A stretch of DNA of 64,000 nucleotides, taken from positions 1-64,000 of the forward strand of contig NKYR01000009.1 in assembly GCA_003184365.1 (NCBI GenBank), read 5' to 3'. The DNA comes from Evernia prunastri. Lineage: Eukaryota; Ascomycota; Lecanoromycetes; Lecanorales; Parmeliaceae. How positions within the stretch are numbered: the stretch's first letter is position 1; every line of letters begins with the position of its first letter. Both the position numbers and the translations under genes were made by a program. The notes under the pieces were generated by a model. That model ran no database searches. It worked only from the letters and a program-made list of their open reading frames with translations, and was not told where the DNA came from. Shown piece after piece: positions 14,240 to 24,408 of the stretch.

Positions 14240-15363
14240 ACGGTCGATAAAAGCAATCATGACTCAATACACCAGTTACGTATGCAATAGTCGCTCACAC
14301 TCGCCATACTGAGCGTTTCCTGGTAGAGCTAGTTTCAAAGACGATCATAGCAAGGGTATCGGCGACCATAAGGGTGATGTACGGAGTAAGAATGGTCGAA
14401 CTCAGAGAGTCTAAACAAGCGTACTCCCTATGGAGATGACAATGAGAGCATGAGAATCACTCAGGTCTCTAGTCACGAAGCAAAGACAAAGAAGATCATG
14501 GGAAGTGACATAGACGTATATAGTAATTAATAATAGAAATACAGTGCAAGGAAAGAAGACATAGTCCGATATCGATCGGTTGAGGGAATTGGTTGTTTGA
14601 GGTGACTATTAAGTATATACTGAGGACCCCGCGCCTTAGCACTACCTTACCTTACCTTACGCTACGATTACCATTGATCAGTCTCTTCCCCGCCGTTCTC
14701 GAGTACGTAGAGTAAGGTGAGCAGATTTTGAGCCCCTGCTAGCGTGTTGTCAACTTTCAAACGTCCTCCTTGCCTTGTTCAGTAATATATACTTCATAGA
14801 TACCTGTTCTCACCGTATCCCAATATATTGATCACTAAGTCCTTTAAATAAAGGACGAGTACCATACCATACGTAGGTACTGCATGGACTCTCCCACGAG
14901 ATCGGATGGTAGGGATTTTTCCCGGCGGCATCTTCTTTCCCCGGCGGCCTTTTCCCACCTTCCGAAGTTCTAGCCTTCTAGGATACCTACACGAGTACAG
15001 AAAGAAAAAAAAAGCGAACATTGCACAATGATGTCTTGATAATCACTAAGGTATGTTCATGTCGGCAGCATATCAACACTCGCAATGCGCTGTCTCACAT
15101 AGATACATAATCAATGGAGTTCTAGAAGCTAGAAGACTCATCAAGTACATAAGAAAATGGCGGTGAGACGGAGATACATTGAATGATGGTTACTTTACTC
15201 GAAGAACGAGGAACGAGAAACGACCCGTAAGGTAGTTTCGTAATCCGGCATGACGGAAGGCACGAAGAAAGCTCTATTCGTAGCGAACTGGTGCCGCCTT
15301 TCGGCTTATCATCCTGACTCTCAATCAAATTGTACGACAGTACCTACCTTCATAAAACCAGAG

Positions 15364-15541
15364 TGATAATGGTCCTGGGCGCTAAGAGGTGGACATCTAA
15401 GAGGTTGGCACATACGGAGTAGTTATACTAAGATCTCTCTCTCCTCCTCCTCCTCCTCCTCCTCTCCTGAAAATGATGTTGAATATGCCCACGTCGTCTT
15501 TTTGGTTTGCTTAGAGAGGAAACATCTCCCGGATGTTACAT
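15364..15541. repeat. Duplicated flank of assembly gap, copy 1
   Basis: 178 bp ending at the N run; identical to 15547-15721 except for one extra triplet in its CTC microsatellite. Adjacent identical flanks around a gap usually mean two contig ends that overlap but were not merged. Confidence 0.9.
15436..15470. repeat. CTC trinucleotide microsatellite
   Basis: About nine CTC/TCC units; it differs by one unit from the copy beyond the N gap. Confidence 0.9.
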
Positions 15542-15546
15542 NNNNN
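15542..15546. other. Assembly gap (5 N)
   Basis: Five undetermined bases between the two near-identical flanks. Confidence 0.98.
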
Positions 15547-15721
15547 TGATAATGGTCCTGGGCGCTAAGAGGTGGACATCTAAGAGGTTGGCACATACGG
15601 AGTAGTTATACTAAGATCTCTCTCTCCTCCTCCTCCTCCTCCTCTCCTGAAAATGATGTTGAATATGCCCACGTCGTCTTTTTGGTTTGCTTAGAGAGGA
15701 AACATCTCCCGGATGTTACAT
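15547..15721. repeat. Duplicated flank of assembly gap, copy 2
   Basis: 175-bp second copy; differs from copy 1 by one missing triplet in the CTC run. Confidence 0.9.
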
Positions 15722-16334
15722 CTCAAAAATGTGCAAAGGCATATTTGCCACGCTTCTTCAACTTGCCGTGTTTAAAGACAATCTCACTGAAACTGGTCCG
15801 ACTGCTTCACTGATCAAGGCATGCATGTCAAAGTTGCTGTACGAGTGGCGGTATGATAGTAAGACCACCATCAAATTAATCTGCAGAGCACGGACCCCCC
15901 GACTACCTCGAGTGTACTTCTTTAATGCAGGGTCGCGATTAGAAGCAGTACAGCCGAGAACGAGTCGGCGAATTTTGAATAATGATTGAGGGTGTGAAGA
16001 TCTTTCCTCGAACCTGTTCCGATAGGATGTTGGTGTATCGGTAAGCGGTGTACGTCTATGAGCTTCCTAATAGTACTAGTCCAAATTACTCACACGCACT
16101 TTGCGAACACAAGGCTTGGAGGCAGCATACTACCTTCCCCACGCCACAGCCGTCTCCCGCGGCTCTGTCCCCATGTCCTATACTTGTCCATTGCTGACGG
16201 GCGTTATGGTCATTTACCCCGCGCAACGATCAACAAGTGGAAGAACAATGCTGCAGTGATATCGTGCCCAACGTTCTTGTTTGCAGTCACATGAGTCTCT
16301 CCATACTGCATCTCCCTCGTCTTTGTGGGAAAGC

Positions 16335-17848
16335 ATGTTCGGGACATTGCGGTATAGTCCTCAGAAGAATGATACCGAATTCGTTGGACGTGCAGGCGGC
16401 CTTTCCTCGGCTTCACTCGATGACCATACCCCTCGCAGCCCGGCATGTGACAGGTGCCGTTCAAAGAAGGTTTGTTCATCATGAAAATTCCTTGCTGAAG
16501 CTGATGGGTCTCATCCGCCATGGTAGCAAAGATGTAGTGGTCAAAAGGACGGCTGTGATCGGTGCAAACGCATCTCAAACGCCTGCATTTATTCTTCTGA
16601 TGGCAAAGGGCGGTCAGCTCGGCGAGGCAAGACTACCCATAGACAAAGCAAGAATAATATCCCGGCCGGCTCACCAGCAGCAGCAGCGCCCTATGGGTCA
16701 AGATCAAACGAACAAGGCGAGCTGAAAGACTCTAGAAGCCTTCGAAGACCTAGCGTACAGACCACTTCCCCTCCAGAAGAGCCTGAACGGGATGCACAGG
16801 AAACGGACAGCATGAGAGATCTTTTAAATCATGTCGATCCACCGATCGAGGGCCCTGACGATGACTTTGCTGTGACGGATGGACTGCTACGCGACATACT
16901 GCCAGACTATACTTATCAACATTCTGATGATCAGTGGGACACAATAACCCTTCCGAGCCCAAAAGACATTGAAGAACCCTATGGTAGCGAATCTGCTCAC
17001 AATGGTCATGGCTTCACAAATTTTGCGTTGAGTCTGTACCCAACATTGATTAACTTCAAGCCATACACTAAGACTTCTATAGACATGAGAAATGACGTCG
17101 AACCGACGTCGAAAAGTCCACTGAGCCCGCAAATCAACATGGATTCCTATTTGGCATCTCCTCCTCTGACGTCTCGACAGCCTCATTTCGGTGCGATCTC
17201 CGGTGGGCCGGAAAGCTGGAGCCTCTCAACGCTTCCACGTGCGCCAGAGGGTCTCGAGAGTGTGCTTGGCAACGGGTCGAAGAGCTTACGGCCATCAGGC
17301 AATTCCCCCACCCGATGTGAGTGCTTACGGACCATTGAAGTCTTATTTGAAGAGCTCGAGAGAAAAAAGCATACAATCGATCCTGCCGCGTTAGATTCAA
17401 TCTTGGCATCGCAGAAAAAAGCCTTAGTCCGCTGCAATTCTGTCCTAAGTTGCTCAACCTGCGCTGCTCGTTCTGAGTATATTCTTTTACTCGGATTGAT
17501 AACCGAGAGGCTGGCCACTCTCTGCGAGTCGACGGTCTCCTTGTACTTGAAAGAGGTACAGCGTCGTTCTAGCTTTCGAACAAGCTCAAATGGCAAACAC
17601 CATTCTCGAACCTCGTCCGAAGAGACCAACAAGGTCTTTCTCGGTCGATATGAGATCGAATCTCCAGAAGAATGGAGCAGCTTGATCCGGGTCCTCATTG
17701 TTATACAAATACGGAATCTTCGAATATTGCTGGGGGATACGAAAAGGCTGCAGCTGCCGGAACGAACGCAACGCAGTTGTCCATGATACAGGCTACCGAG
17801 CAAAGGGTCAGTAGTCTGGTCCAGAAATTACGCCAGCCTGAATCTTAG
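16335..17848 (+). CDS. AflR-like Zn2Cys6 transcription factor (apparent frameshift near C terminus)
   Basis: Predicted pathway-specific activator of the terpenoid cluster. Exons: 16335-16469 and from 16527. The 57-nt intron interrupts the zinc cluster after CDRCRSKK. The joined motif is exactly C-x2-C-x6-C-x6-C-x2-C-x6-C. The C-terminal half has the AflR-type regulatory domain (CxC...LEELERKK...RCNSVLSCSTC...LLLGLI). The uninterrupted frame stops at 17786 (464 aa). Adding one base in the G5 run at 17732-17736 restores a natural end (QRVSSLVQKLRQPES, stop at 17848; 485 aa). The alternative, a 56-nt intron ending AAAAG, would remove a conserved-looking stretch. Type and position fit a BOT6-like regulator. 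The start could be further upstream, since the frame is open from 16260. Confidence 0.85.
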
Positions 17849-18549
17849 AATCTTAGCGCTACCGTACGCAGAGGAACCGTGTGCAGAATATAGGGCAACG
17901 GTGGACGTAATAGTCTTATGGCAGATTTTGGAGAATATTTTAGAGAATGCGGTCACGCATTACACCAGAAAGGATGGATATTCGCAAGGATGACAGCGCT
18001 AAAACTTGAAGACACTGTAACGTAACTAGACTTAGACTCGTTTAAAGATGGATAGAATCGAGGTGGGGTGTCTAGAGCTACGCTTGACGCGCGAAAGCTG
18101 CCCTGTATGGGATCTTCTTAGTCGAGATTGTGCTCGGACTCACTTCAGACTTGCACAATGACGACTGAAAGTCGAATCTCCATGATGACCCACATTCCTT
18201 CGAGCCTAATCATTCTGCGTCCCGCCCCATATTCTATTTCCGAGTGTATGACTAAGGAAAGAGGATGCGAGGAAAGATCATGCAAACGAATGAGGTATGG
18301 AGTGACCCTTCGGCGTCTGTCGTTTCAAGCCGAAGCCGAAATGGTTGATTCGAAGGTTGTCGAAGATGGCAACACGTATTTCGTTCTTATGCGGTCAGGT
18401 TCCTCGCGGCTCCGCATGGCCAATGTTGCAGCCGTATAAAGAAGAGTGTCCAATTCGAAACCCCTGGGCTCCTGTGCTCTACCCAAAAGTCTCCAAACAG
18501 TCTCGAACCCGGCCCGAAAAGTCTGGAGAACCACCCGCTCCCAACGACC
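17849..18549. other. Intergenic
   Basis: 701 bp downstream of the regulator. Overlapping short frames occur on both strands (18128-18439 plus, 18325-18627 minus), without domain, intron logic or family resemblance. No gene is called. Confidence 0.5.
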
Positions 18550-18966
18550 ATGAGCGCCTGGGCCGATATCGTCGAGCACTCGCCCACCAGTGTTGACGCT
18601 CCATTCTCGTGGAAAGATTACATCCAAACCCTCGCGAAGGCAATTGCAATTTCTCTACTTGCAATGGCCATCTCCACGCTCGTCATGATCATAATTGAAC
18701 ACCGCTGGCAATCCTCTCCTCAATCCGTCGGACACATAGGCATGTGGAAGCTCTGCGCGGCCTTTGCCGGGTCCGGTGTGGCGGTCACGGGTGTGGATTG
18801 GGTGTTCGGTGGGCCCGATGAGAAATCTGACTTCCGAGGGTAAGTACCTGCGGGCAGGGATTGTTTCTGTCCTTCAGCGATGCTACAGATTGATAGACAC
18901 TAACGCTTTCATGTCTCCGTAACCAGTGGGACAGTGAAACCTGTACCCAGCATTGCTCTCACCTAG
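18550..18966 (+). CDS. Small two-helix membrane protein, hypothetical
   Basis: Exons 18550-18839 and 18927-18966 give 109 aa; the 87-nt intron has GTAAGT and CCAG ends and keeps the frame. Two hydrophobic segments are visible (AIAISLLAMAISTLVMIII at about residues 35-53, and a weaker one around residues 75-90). No signal peptide and no family that I recognise. It lies just outside the terpenoid cluster and downstream of the regulator. A role in the cluster is possible but has no direct support. The clean splice-site pair is the main argument that it is real. Confidence 0.5.
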
Positions 18967-19714
18967 TGGCGGAGGCTCTATGAGAAGAGTTCTAGACGGT
19001 TCATTAGAGTCAACGTTTGGATATTGTTGGGTTCAGCTGTCCAAGGATGGAAGGAATTTGGCCGCTTAGATCGATTAGGAGTAGATGGGAGGCTGCACGG
19101 ACAATTCAAGCTCCGAATTCGATCTCTTTGCCTGTTTGTTGATGTAGTGATTGAGATCAGGCTCTTTCATGCAAGAAACCTTGTCTCCGCGTTTCCGCCG
19201 GGGACCTGTCTTCCGTACAGTAGCCCCACTTACGCTTTCCGAGTAGCCAGCGGTCAGCATGCAAGCAAAATGTCAACCTGGAAAGACTTGTTCCGCGGTG
19301 CATGCGTATGCATGCAGTGCTGATCACCTAGCAGGGCCACATGAAGATCTCGTCGGTACCGCTCGGATTTAGTTAGGCGGAGGGAATCTCCTAAAATGGG
19401 TTGCCGAGAATGCAAAGGAAAGGACTACTGTAGGTACGACGAAGAGCAGGGTCTCGACTAGGCTGGGATCAAAAGGCTGTATGAGTTATTGATACGGTAA
19501 AACGGGACCAGAAGCAATACCTATATTTGAAACTGTCCAACATGATTATATCGCAGCGAGGTGTGAATGCCTCTCAGAAAGATGGGGCAGATTAAGTCGA
19601 ATCGTGCTTTCATATGCCTACCCTTGAGAATCAATAGGCACTCTTGGCTCAGCGTGAAACTTTGAACTTTGACCAGGAAAGTTTTCTTATTATTCGAATA
19701 AAGGGTAGTTCAAC
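18967..19714. other. Intergenic
   Basis: 748 bp with no recognised gene; short frames only. Confidence 0.5.
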
Positions 19715-20352
19715 TTCTGGATGGCCCCGCAGCAGTCCAGATCCTGGTCGCTAAAGGCGCCAAAGCCTTTACTTATTCTCAACCTTGCCCCTCCTCCCAG
19801 GGACGCGCTCTCCGCCGCCACCGTCGTCAAATGTCACACAGCATCCTGGTAAGATCTCACAGCCGCGTTCCCACAAATCGGCTCCGTCGACATCCCCAAC
19901 GACAAAGCGGGCGTGTCTGAGGAGTATGATTACTTTGAGGAAGAATGCGATAAAGCCGAAGTACGGCCTGATTAAAGTTAACTATCGCGGGGTGCTGAAA
20001 TTTGTCAACTTGGCAACGAGCTATATGCGGAGACAGGGGAAGAGCGGAAATGTGGTAACTACGTCGAGCGCGACGACTTATTCGCTCGACTAGTCGTTGC
20101 CGGTGTATAGTGCTCTGAGACTCGCGGCGAGTGTCAATAGGAGAGTGTTGATGGCCTGTGATGGCCGCACGGTTCGAGAACGTGCTGATATCTCAGATAG
20201 CTCATTGGACTCGTTCGCGCTCTTCGTTCGACCTTGCTGATAGATAATACCACGATCAGCTCCGTAGCATCGGTCGTTACAATCACGAGGCTCCTTCCTC
20301 AAAACTTGACGACCTCATTGATCGCCGCGAGACGGCCAAGAAGCCCAGCCTA
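19715..20352 (+). pseudogene. Decayed short-chain dehydrogenase
   Basis: Fragments of a 15-hydroxyprostaglandin-dehydrogenase-like SDR lie in order but in shifting frames. They are VQILVAKGAKAF near 19735; DLTAAFPQIGSVDI...GVSEEYDYFEEE near 19855-19950; KYGLIKVNYRGVLKF...GKSGNVVTTSSATTYS near 19960-20090; SLPVYSALRLA after an in-frame TAG at 20091-20093; and a C-terminal stretch ITRLLPQNLTTSLIAARRP near 20270-20335. The catalytic YxxxK is YSALR. At least two stops and two frame changes separate the pieces, and no intron set joins them. This is a dead gene, not a cluster enzyme. Confidence 0.75.
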
Positions 20353-21135
20353 ATATTGTCTGTCAATTTGCCAGTGGGTGTTATTCCGCGGTGGCGATGC
20401 AAAAGATAGGCAGGTGGAAAGGGAGCATACGAGAAAGAAGAAGAAGCGGTTGAAAGTTCCTAGATCGATGGAATGATAGAACAAGAACAATCTTGACATT
20501 GGGAGATGAGATGGATGTATTTGAGAGCTTGAGGAAACCCATTGCATCTTTGAGACCAGAGTGGTTTTGGAAAGCAGAACACCGAGCTCACTCCCGAGCA
20601 TGGCGGATGGCTACCGATTTTTCGACAAGCCTGGCAAGAATGGAGGAGGATAGAGATGTACTCACAGCGATCTTACATTATGGGCCATGCCCGTTCCCAT
20701 ACTCCAGCAAATGACTCGTCCAATATTCTGGAATCCAGTAGAAAGCCATCAACACCGTTAATTCTTAAACCTAAGAGAGCTGACTCTCGGTGGAGAGACT
20801 GGAAGATTATCGGCTCTTTTCGAGCCATCCCAAAAAGTAGGAGGAATTGGACTTTTCCTAGCTGACCCTTGTCTTCCTGATTTCCGCGCCCCCTCCAAGG
20901 TCTTTCCCAGCAGAGCACACGCTTTAAGAGACCCGCTTAATCCGCTGTTTATGCAAGTTTGAATAGAAAAATGAAACTGTACAGGGGTACAGAGGACAGA
21001 TCCTCTTCCATAACGCCGTGACACGGCACTGACAATGGATTCAAATCACTCTCCATGACTCGGTCCAACCATTGCTATTCCCTCCTCGCAAGACCTCCAC
21101 TGGATCAATCATCGGCCTGGCTTGGTTCCAAGCCT
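20353..21135. other. Intergenic
   Basis: 783 bp between the SDR pseudogene and the TVP18 stop codon; no gene recognised. Confidence 0.5.
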
Positions 21136-21963
21136 CTAGACAATCATCTGTGCAACTCCTTGTCCACCCAGTGTTTTGCTCCCTACGAATCCTTGCCCCT
21201 TGAGTCCAGCGATAAGATAGCAGGATGCCGCAAGCAGCAACACAACTGCTGCCGCAATCAAGCTCGTGGGGTCAACGATGATGCTAAGCCACTGGATCAA
21301 GCTCATAGTACCGTAGATAGCTGCACGCATGTAGTTGGTGGTGAAACGTCGGATGAAAGCGTCAAAGGTAGGTGAAGTCGGACATATGCGGAGGAGCAAG
21401 GGTATTTCAACGAATATGAGTGTGAGACCCGAGCAGCTTGATATGCACAATCAGTGATGTTCTCCAGTAGGCGCACTGAGGTCACATACAGGCATATTAT
21501 GCCGAATATGATGAGTAGGTTGAGATGAATAAGATGCGATATGCCCAGAGCAATGCAAAGGACTATGCACAGCACTCCCATCCTATCAATGCTAACGTCA
21601 GCAGCGGCATTCATAAACGTTCAGACAGTATCTCTGCCTCTCCCAACGAAGTTTTGCAAGCTCAAACTTCTCTGAGACGTTTCTTAATCGTCACTCCTGG
21701 TTCCGAAGCTTAGAAGCTGAGTAACAGCGTTGCGGCTCGGCGTGTTCAACGGCCAATGACGTGTAGCCACCTTCTTCCAAGAACTTGGTAGAGTCGATTA
21801 TGGCTACCTTGCGATTCGTCGAGAACACGCTGAGAGAAAGAGGGGTCACTGACCATTGCCCATAAATGCCTGCGGCACGGAGAGCATCAGCAGAGCTCCG
21901 TCTCCAGGAGGTTTCGCACCACTCACTGAAATTGCGCGACCTCAGCTCTTCAGCGAGCGTCAT
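21136..21963 (-). CDS. TVP18: Golgi membrane protein TVP18
   Basis: Four-helix Golgi membrane protein of the Tvp18 family, implicated in vesicular trafficking. Exons on the minus strand: 21963-21927, 21869-21854 (16 nt), 21582-21490, 21436-21136, giving 148 aa, the normal family size. Family landmarks seen: SRNFSIYGQW, MGVLCIVLCIALGISHLIH, FVEIPLLLRICPTSPTFD, FIRRFTTNYMRAAIY and the conserved C terminus GFVGSKTLGGQGVAQMIV. The second intron (21583-21853) is long for this locus at 271 nt. The gene appears intact and housekeeping, and marks the return to core genome after the cluster. Confidence 0.93.
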
Positions 21964-22682
21964 TTTGAGACCGCCAGACTAATCTTTGGTGACTACAAGG
22001 GTCTTCGTGCTCGCCGAGCTTGGCTCGACAGGTCTGAGAACGGGGGCTCTCTCAGTTGTATGTTTGGCGGTGAAGCCTTCGACGATGGTCAGAGAGTTTG
22101 TTCAACGATGGCCGACACGGTAAGAGCTGCAATATGAGGATTTTGTAGAATTGTTGAGTGAAGACAGGCTTTGGTCAAGACTTGTTTCGGTCGTGGCTTC
22201 TCCAGGTTTCACTTCGCGGACAACAAAGCGCCAAGATTTGTCTAGCGCGACTGCCGCTGGCTTTGGGGATGCTTCGTCTCCGACGGCTCAATTTCTGATA
22301 GAGATTGACCAGGTCTTCTTTTAATTTAAATGTTTGGTGTGTCTTCTTCTTATTTGAACATCTGGTGTGCTGTTTTTACTGAAATATCGGGAAAAGAGAA
22401 TGTGAAGTACCATGTTGTTGCCTGCACGAGGCGGCATAAGTCCCAGCCTCAGAGCCACGTCATAACATCATGACAGCAACAACTAGAGCAACCGTTCTTG
22501 AAAATCGCAAGCACATCGTGTGTTGTACTCTCAGATTCTGGGAAAGTACCCAACTGGTTCTAAGCTAAAGGACAGGCTACCGCTATGCTGCTCTATCTGC
22601 AACGATCGACCATGTCTCATGTCCGCCAGAGATATTCATCACGAAGCCGTCCGCAAAGCTCCCTTCCACTCCAAACCGTATG
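21964..22682. other. Intergenic, TVP18 promoter side
   Basis: 719 bp; holds the TVP18 promoter and the 3' end of NTF2. No further gene recognised. Confidence 0.5.
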
Positions 22683-23399
22683 CTAATAAATCAACCGGAA
22701 GGCGTCATTGAACACGAAGTAGCTGCCCGAGCCGTCCGGAAGCAGTTGGAAGACTTGGGTATAATTCATCGGCCGTTGCTCCTCGTCGACCTGTAAAACA
22801 ACCAATCAGTCATCCGCTACCACAGACAGGCATTCAGAGAGCCTGGGACTTACGAGCAGTGCCCCAGTGACCATGACCAATATCCCTCCGCTCTCGTTCG
22901 AGGGTTGTGCATCGAGCGTAGACACCTTGTGGACAACCTTTTCGAATGGTAGACTCTTGGACTCACATCAGAATGGCGACCTGTTCCCTTTGGCGCGTGC
23001 TCCATACCGTCAGCTTCTCAATTATTCCAGCCGCGCCTTGTATGGCTGCTTGTTCAAATGTGAGCATAGAATTGTCGCGCTATCACGAGCCAATGTTCAG
23101 TAGATTGGAGTATAGAGTTTCCAGGTTTCTACGAACGTAGAGGGCAGCCAAGTTCTTGCGGTCCTGATCGAAGGTGTTGTAGTAGAATTGTGTAAACTGC
23201 TCTGTGTAACGCTTAGCTCATCTCGGCGAGCTCAACATCGTATCGGGTAGGCCAGAGGATTGCACGGGGTATCGCACGTACGAGCGATACTGTTGAAGTC
23301 TGAGTAAAGGTGTTAGCAGGAACATGGAAACAGCACCATTGGCAGCTTTGGGCGCGGTGGATAGGGCAGGCGGGAGGAATGATCTTACTTACCTGTCAT
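22683..23399 (-). CDS. NTF2: Nuclear transport factor 2
   Basis: Imports RanGDP into the nucleus and binds FG nucleoporins as a homodimer. Exons on the minus strand: 23399-23393 (7 nt), 23299-23282 (18 nt), 23201-23137, 23079-23008, 22955-22854, 22790-22683, giving 123 aa, close to the yeast length. The start MTDFNSIAQQF is canonical once the tiny first exon is joined. Other landmarks are FYYNTFDQDR, LYRDNSMLTFE, GAAGIIEKL, PFEKVVHKVSTLDAQP and the end FQLLPDGSGSYFVFND. Five introns of 52-93 nt, all GT-AG. No uninterrupted reading frame covers it, so gene finders could miss it. Confidence 0.95.
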
Positions 23400-24408
23400 T
23401 TTAGGAGCTTTGAGTTGTTAAGTCTCTGGATTGGTATTCCAAATATCGTGGTTCGCAATACAGGTAGGTTGGTAGACAGATCAGACAATCTGTTCGTGTT
23501 TGGTGGGACCAAAATGACGCTGAATGCCAAGGCCGCGGCAATCCTTCCGGTGCTCGCGCTACTTTAGTAAGTAGACGAACTCTCAAACTTCATTTCTGTT
23601 TCCATCTCTACCTCTCCATGAATGACAATGCATCAGATCACGATCTCGTTTTATGCACAACACACTTCAATACAAAGGGCCGCTGCCATTTTCCAGCACA
23701 CCTGTTTGCGAAATTACGAGACCTTCAACCCTCGCGCATTGGTCGTGATGAATGGGTAGGTCTTCTCCCCTCAATCCTCTAGCTCATAAAGTACATAGCA
23801 TGATGACTCCTACTTCTAAACGATAACTTCTGAAATCCCCATGAAGTAACAAAACCGAAATTCAAGCTCAACAGTCTGATCTTCCATTCAATAATACCTC
23901 CCCACTGCATGCATGCACGCGTTCGCCGTGCGATCACTAGCTGACCCTTTTAAGCCTTGCAGCTGCATTCATCCCCTTTAGGAGCTAGCGATCGTTCGGT
24001 CAATCGACTTGCTGTAGAGGTTCGATCAGAGCGTCCGGCGGCTCGGTTTTCAGGCCACTTGTTCCGAACCACGGTCGATGGTCTTGAAAAAAACCCAGGA
24101 TCGTCGGTATGTTTTTCAAAGATGGATTGATAGATCATTCAAGCAGACAGGTTGCCCGGGAATGGTGGCAACCTAGCCCTGTTGGCGCTTTTACCCCGAA
24201 AGATAGTCTTCTGATGTCTCAGAAAGTTCATGCAAACCCTCTATGGCTGCCACTGAGTTAATTCTGGCAACACGCCTAATGGAGTGCAAGATGTGACTAC
24301 AACACAAGTTGGGTTTCTCGTTCTATCGTATAAAGTCGTCTATCTTGTGACACGTAGATACCAAGATGCACCAACTTAAAACGCGGTAACTGTTGCATCT
24401 GTTTCGTC
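23400..24408. other. Intergenic
   Basis: About 1 kb between NTF2 and the hydrolase stop codon; nothing recognised. Confidence 0.5.

Larger units (their letters stand above)
14240..16334. other. Gene-free stretch with assembly gap
   Basis: About 2.1 kb without a supported gene. It holds a TACCTTACCTTACC array (14643-14658), TACGGAGTA motifs near 14379, 15415 and 15598, a CTC microsatellite, and the N gap with flanking duplicated sequence. The 100-codon frame at 15687 starts inside that duplicate and shows no domain. Confidence 0.6.

Noticed and set aside
17691..17746. 56-nt intron in the regulator as an alternative to a frameshift
   Set aside because: It keeps frame but needs a poor GTCCTC donor and removes a stretch that reads like the normal AflR-type C terminus; retained only as an alternative.
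18128..18627. Overlapping open frames on both strands at 18.1-18.6 kb
   Set aside because: Neither shows a domain, codon pattern or splice logic; the two overlap on opposite strands, so at most one could be real.
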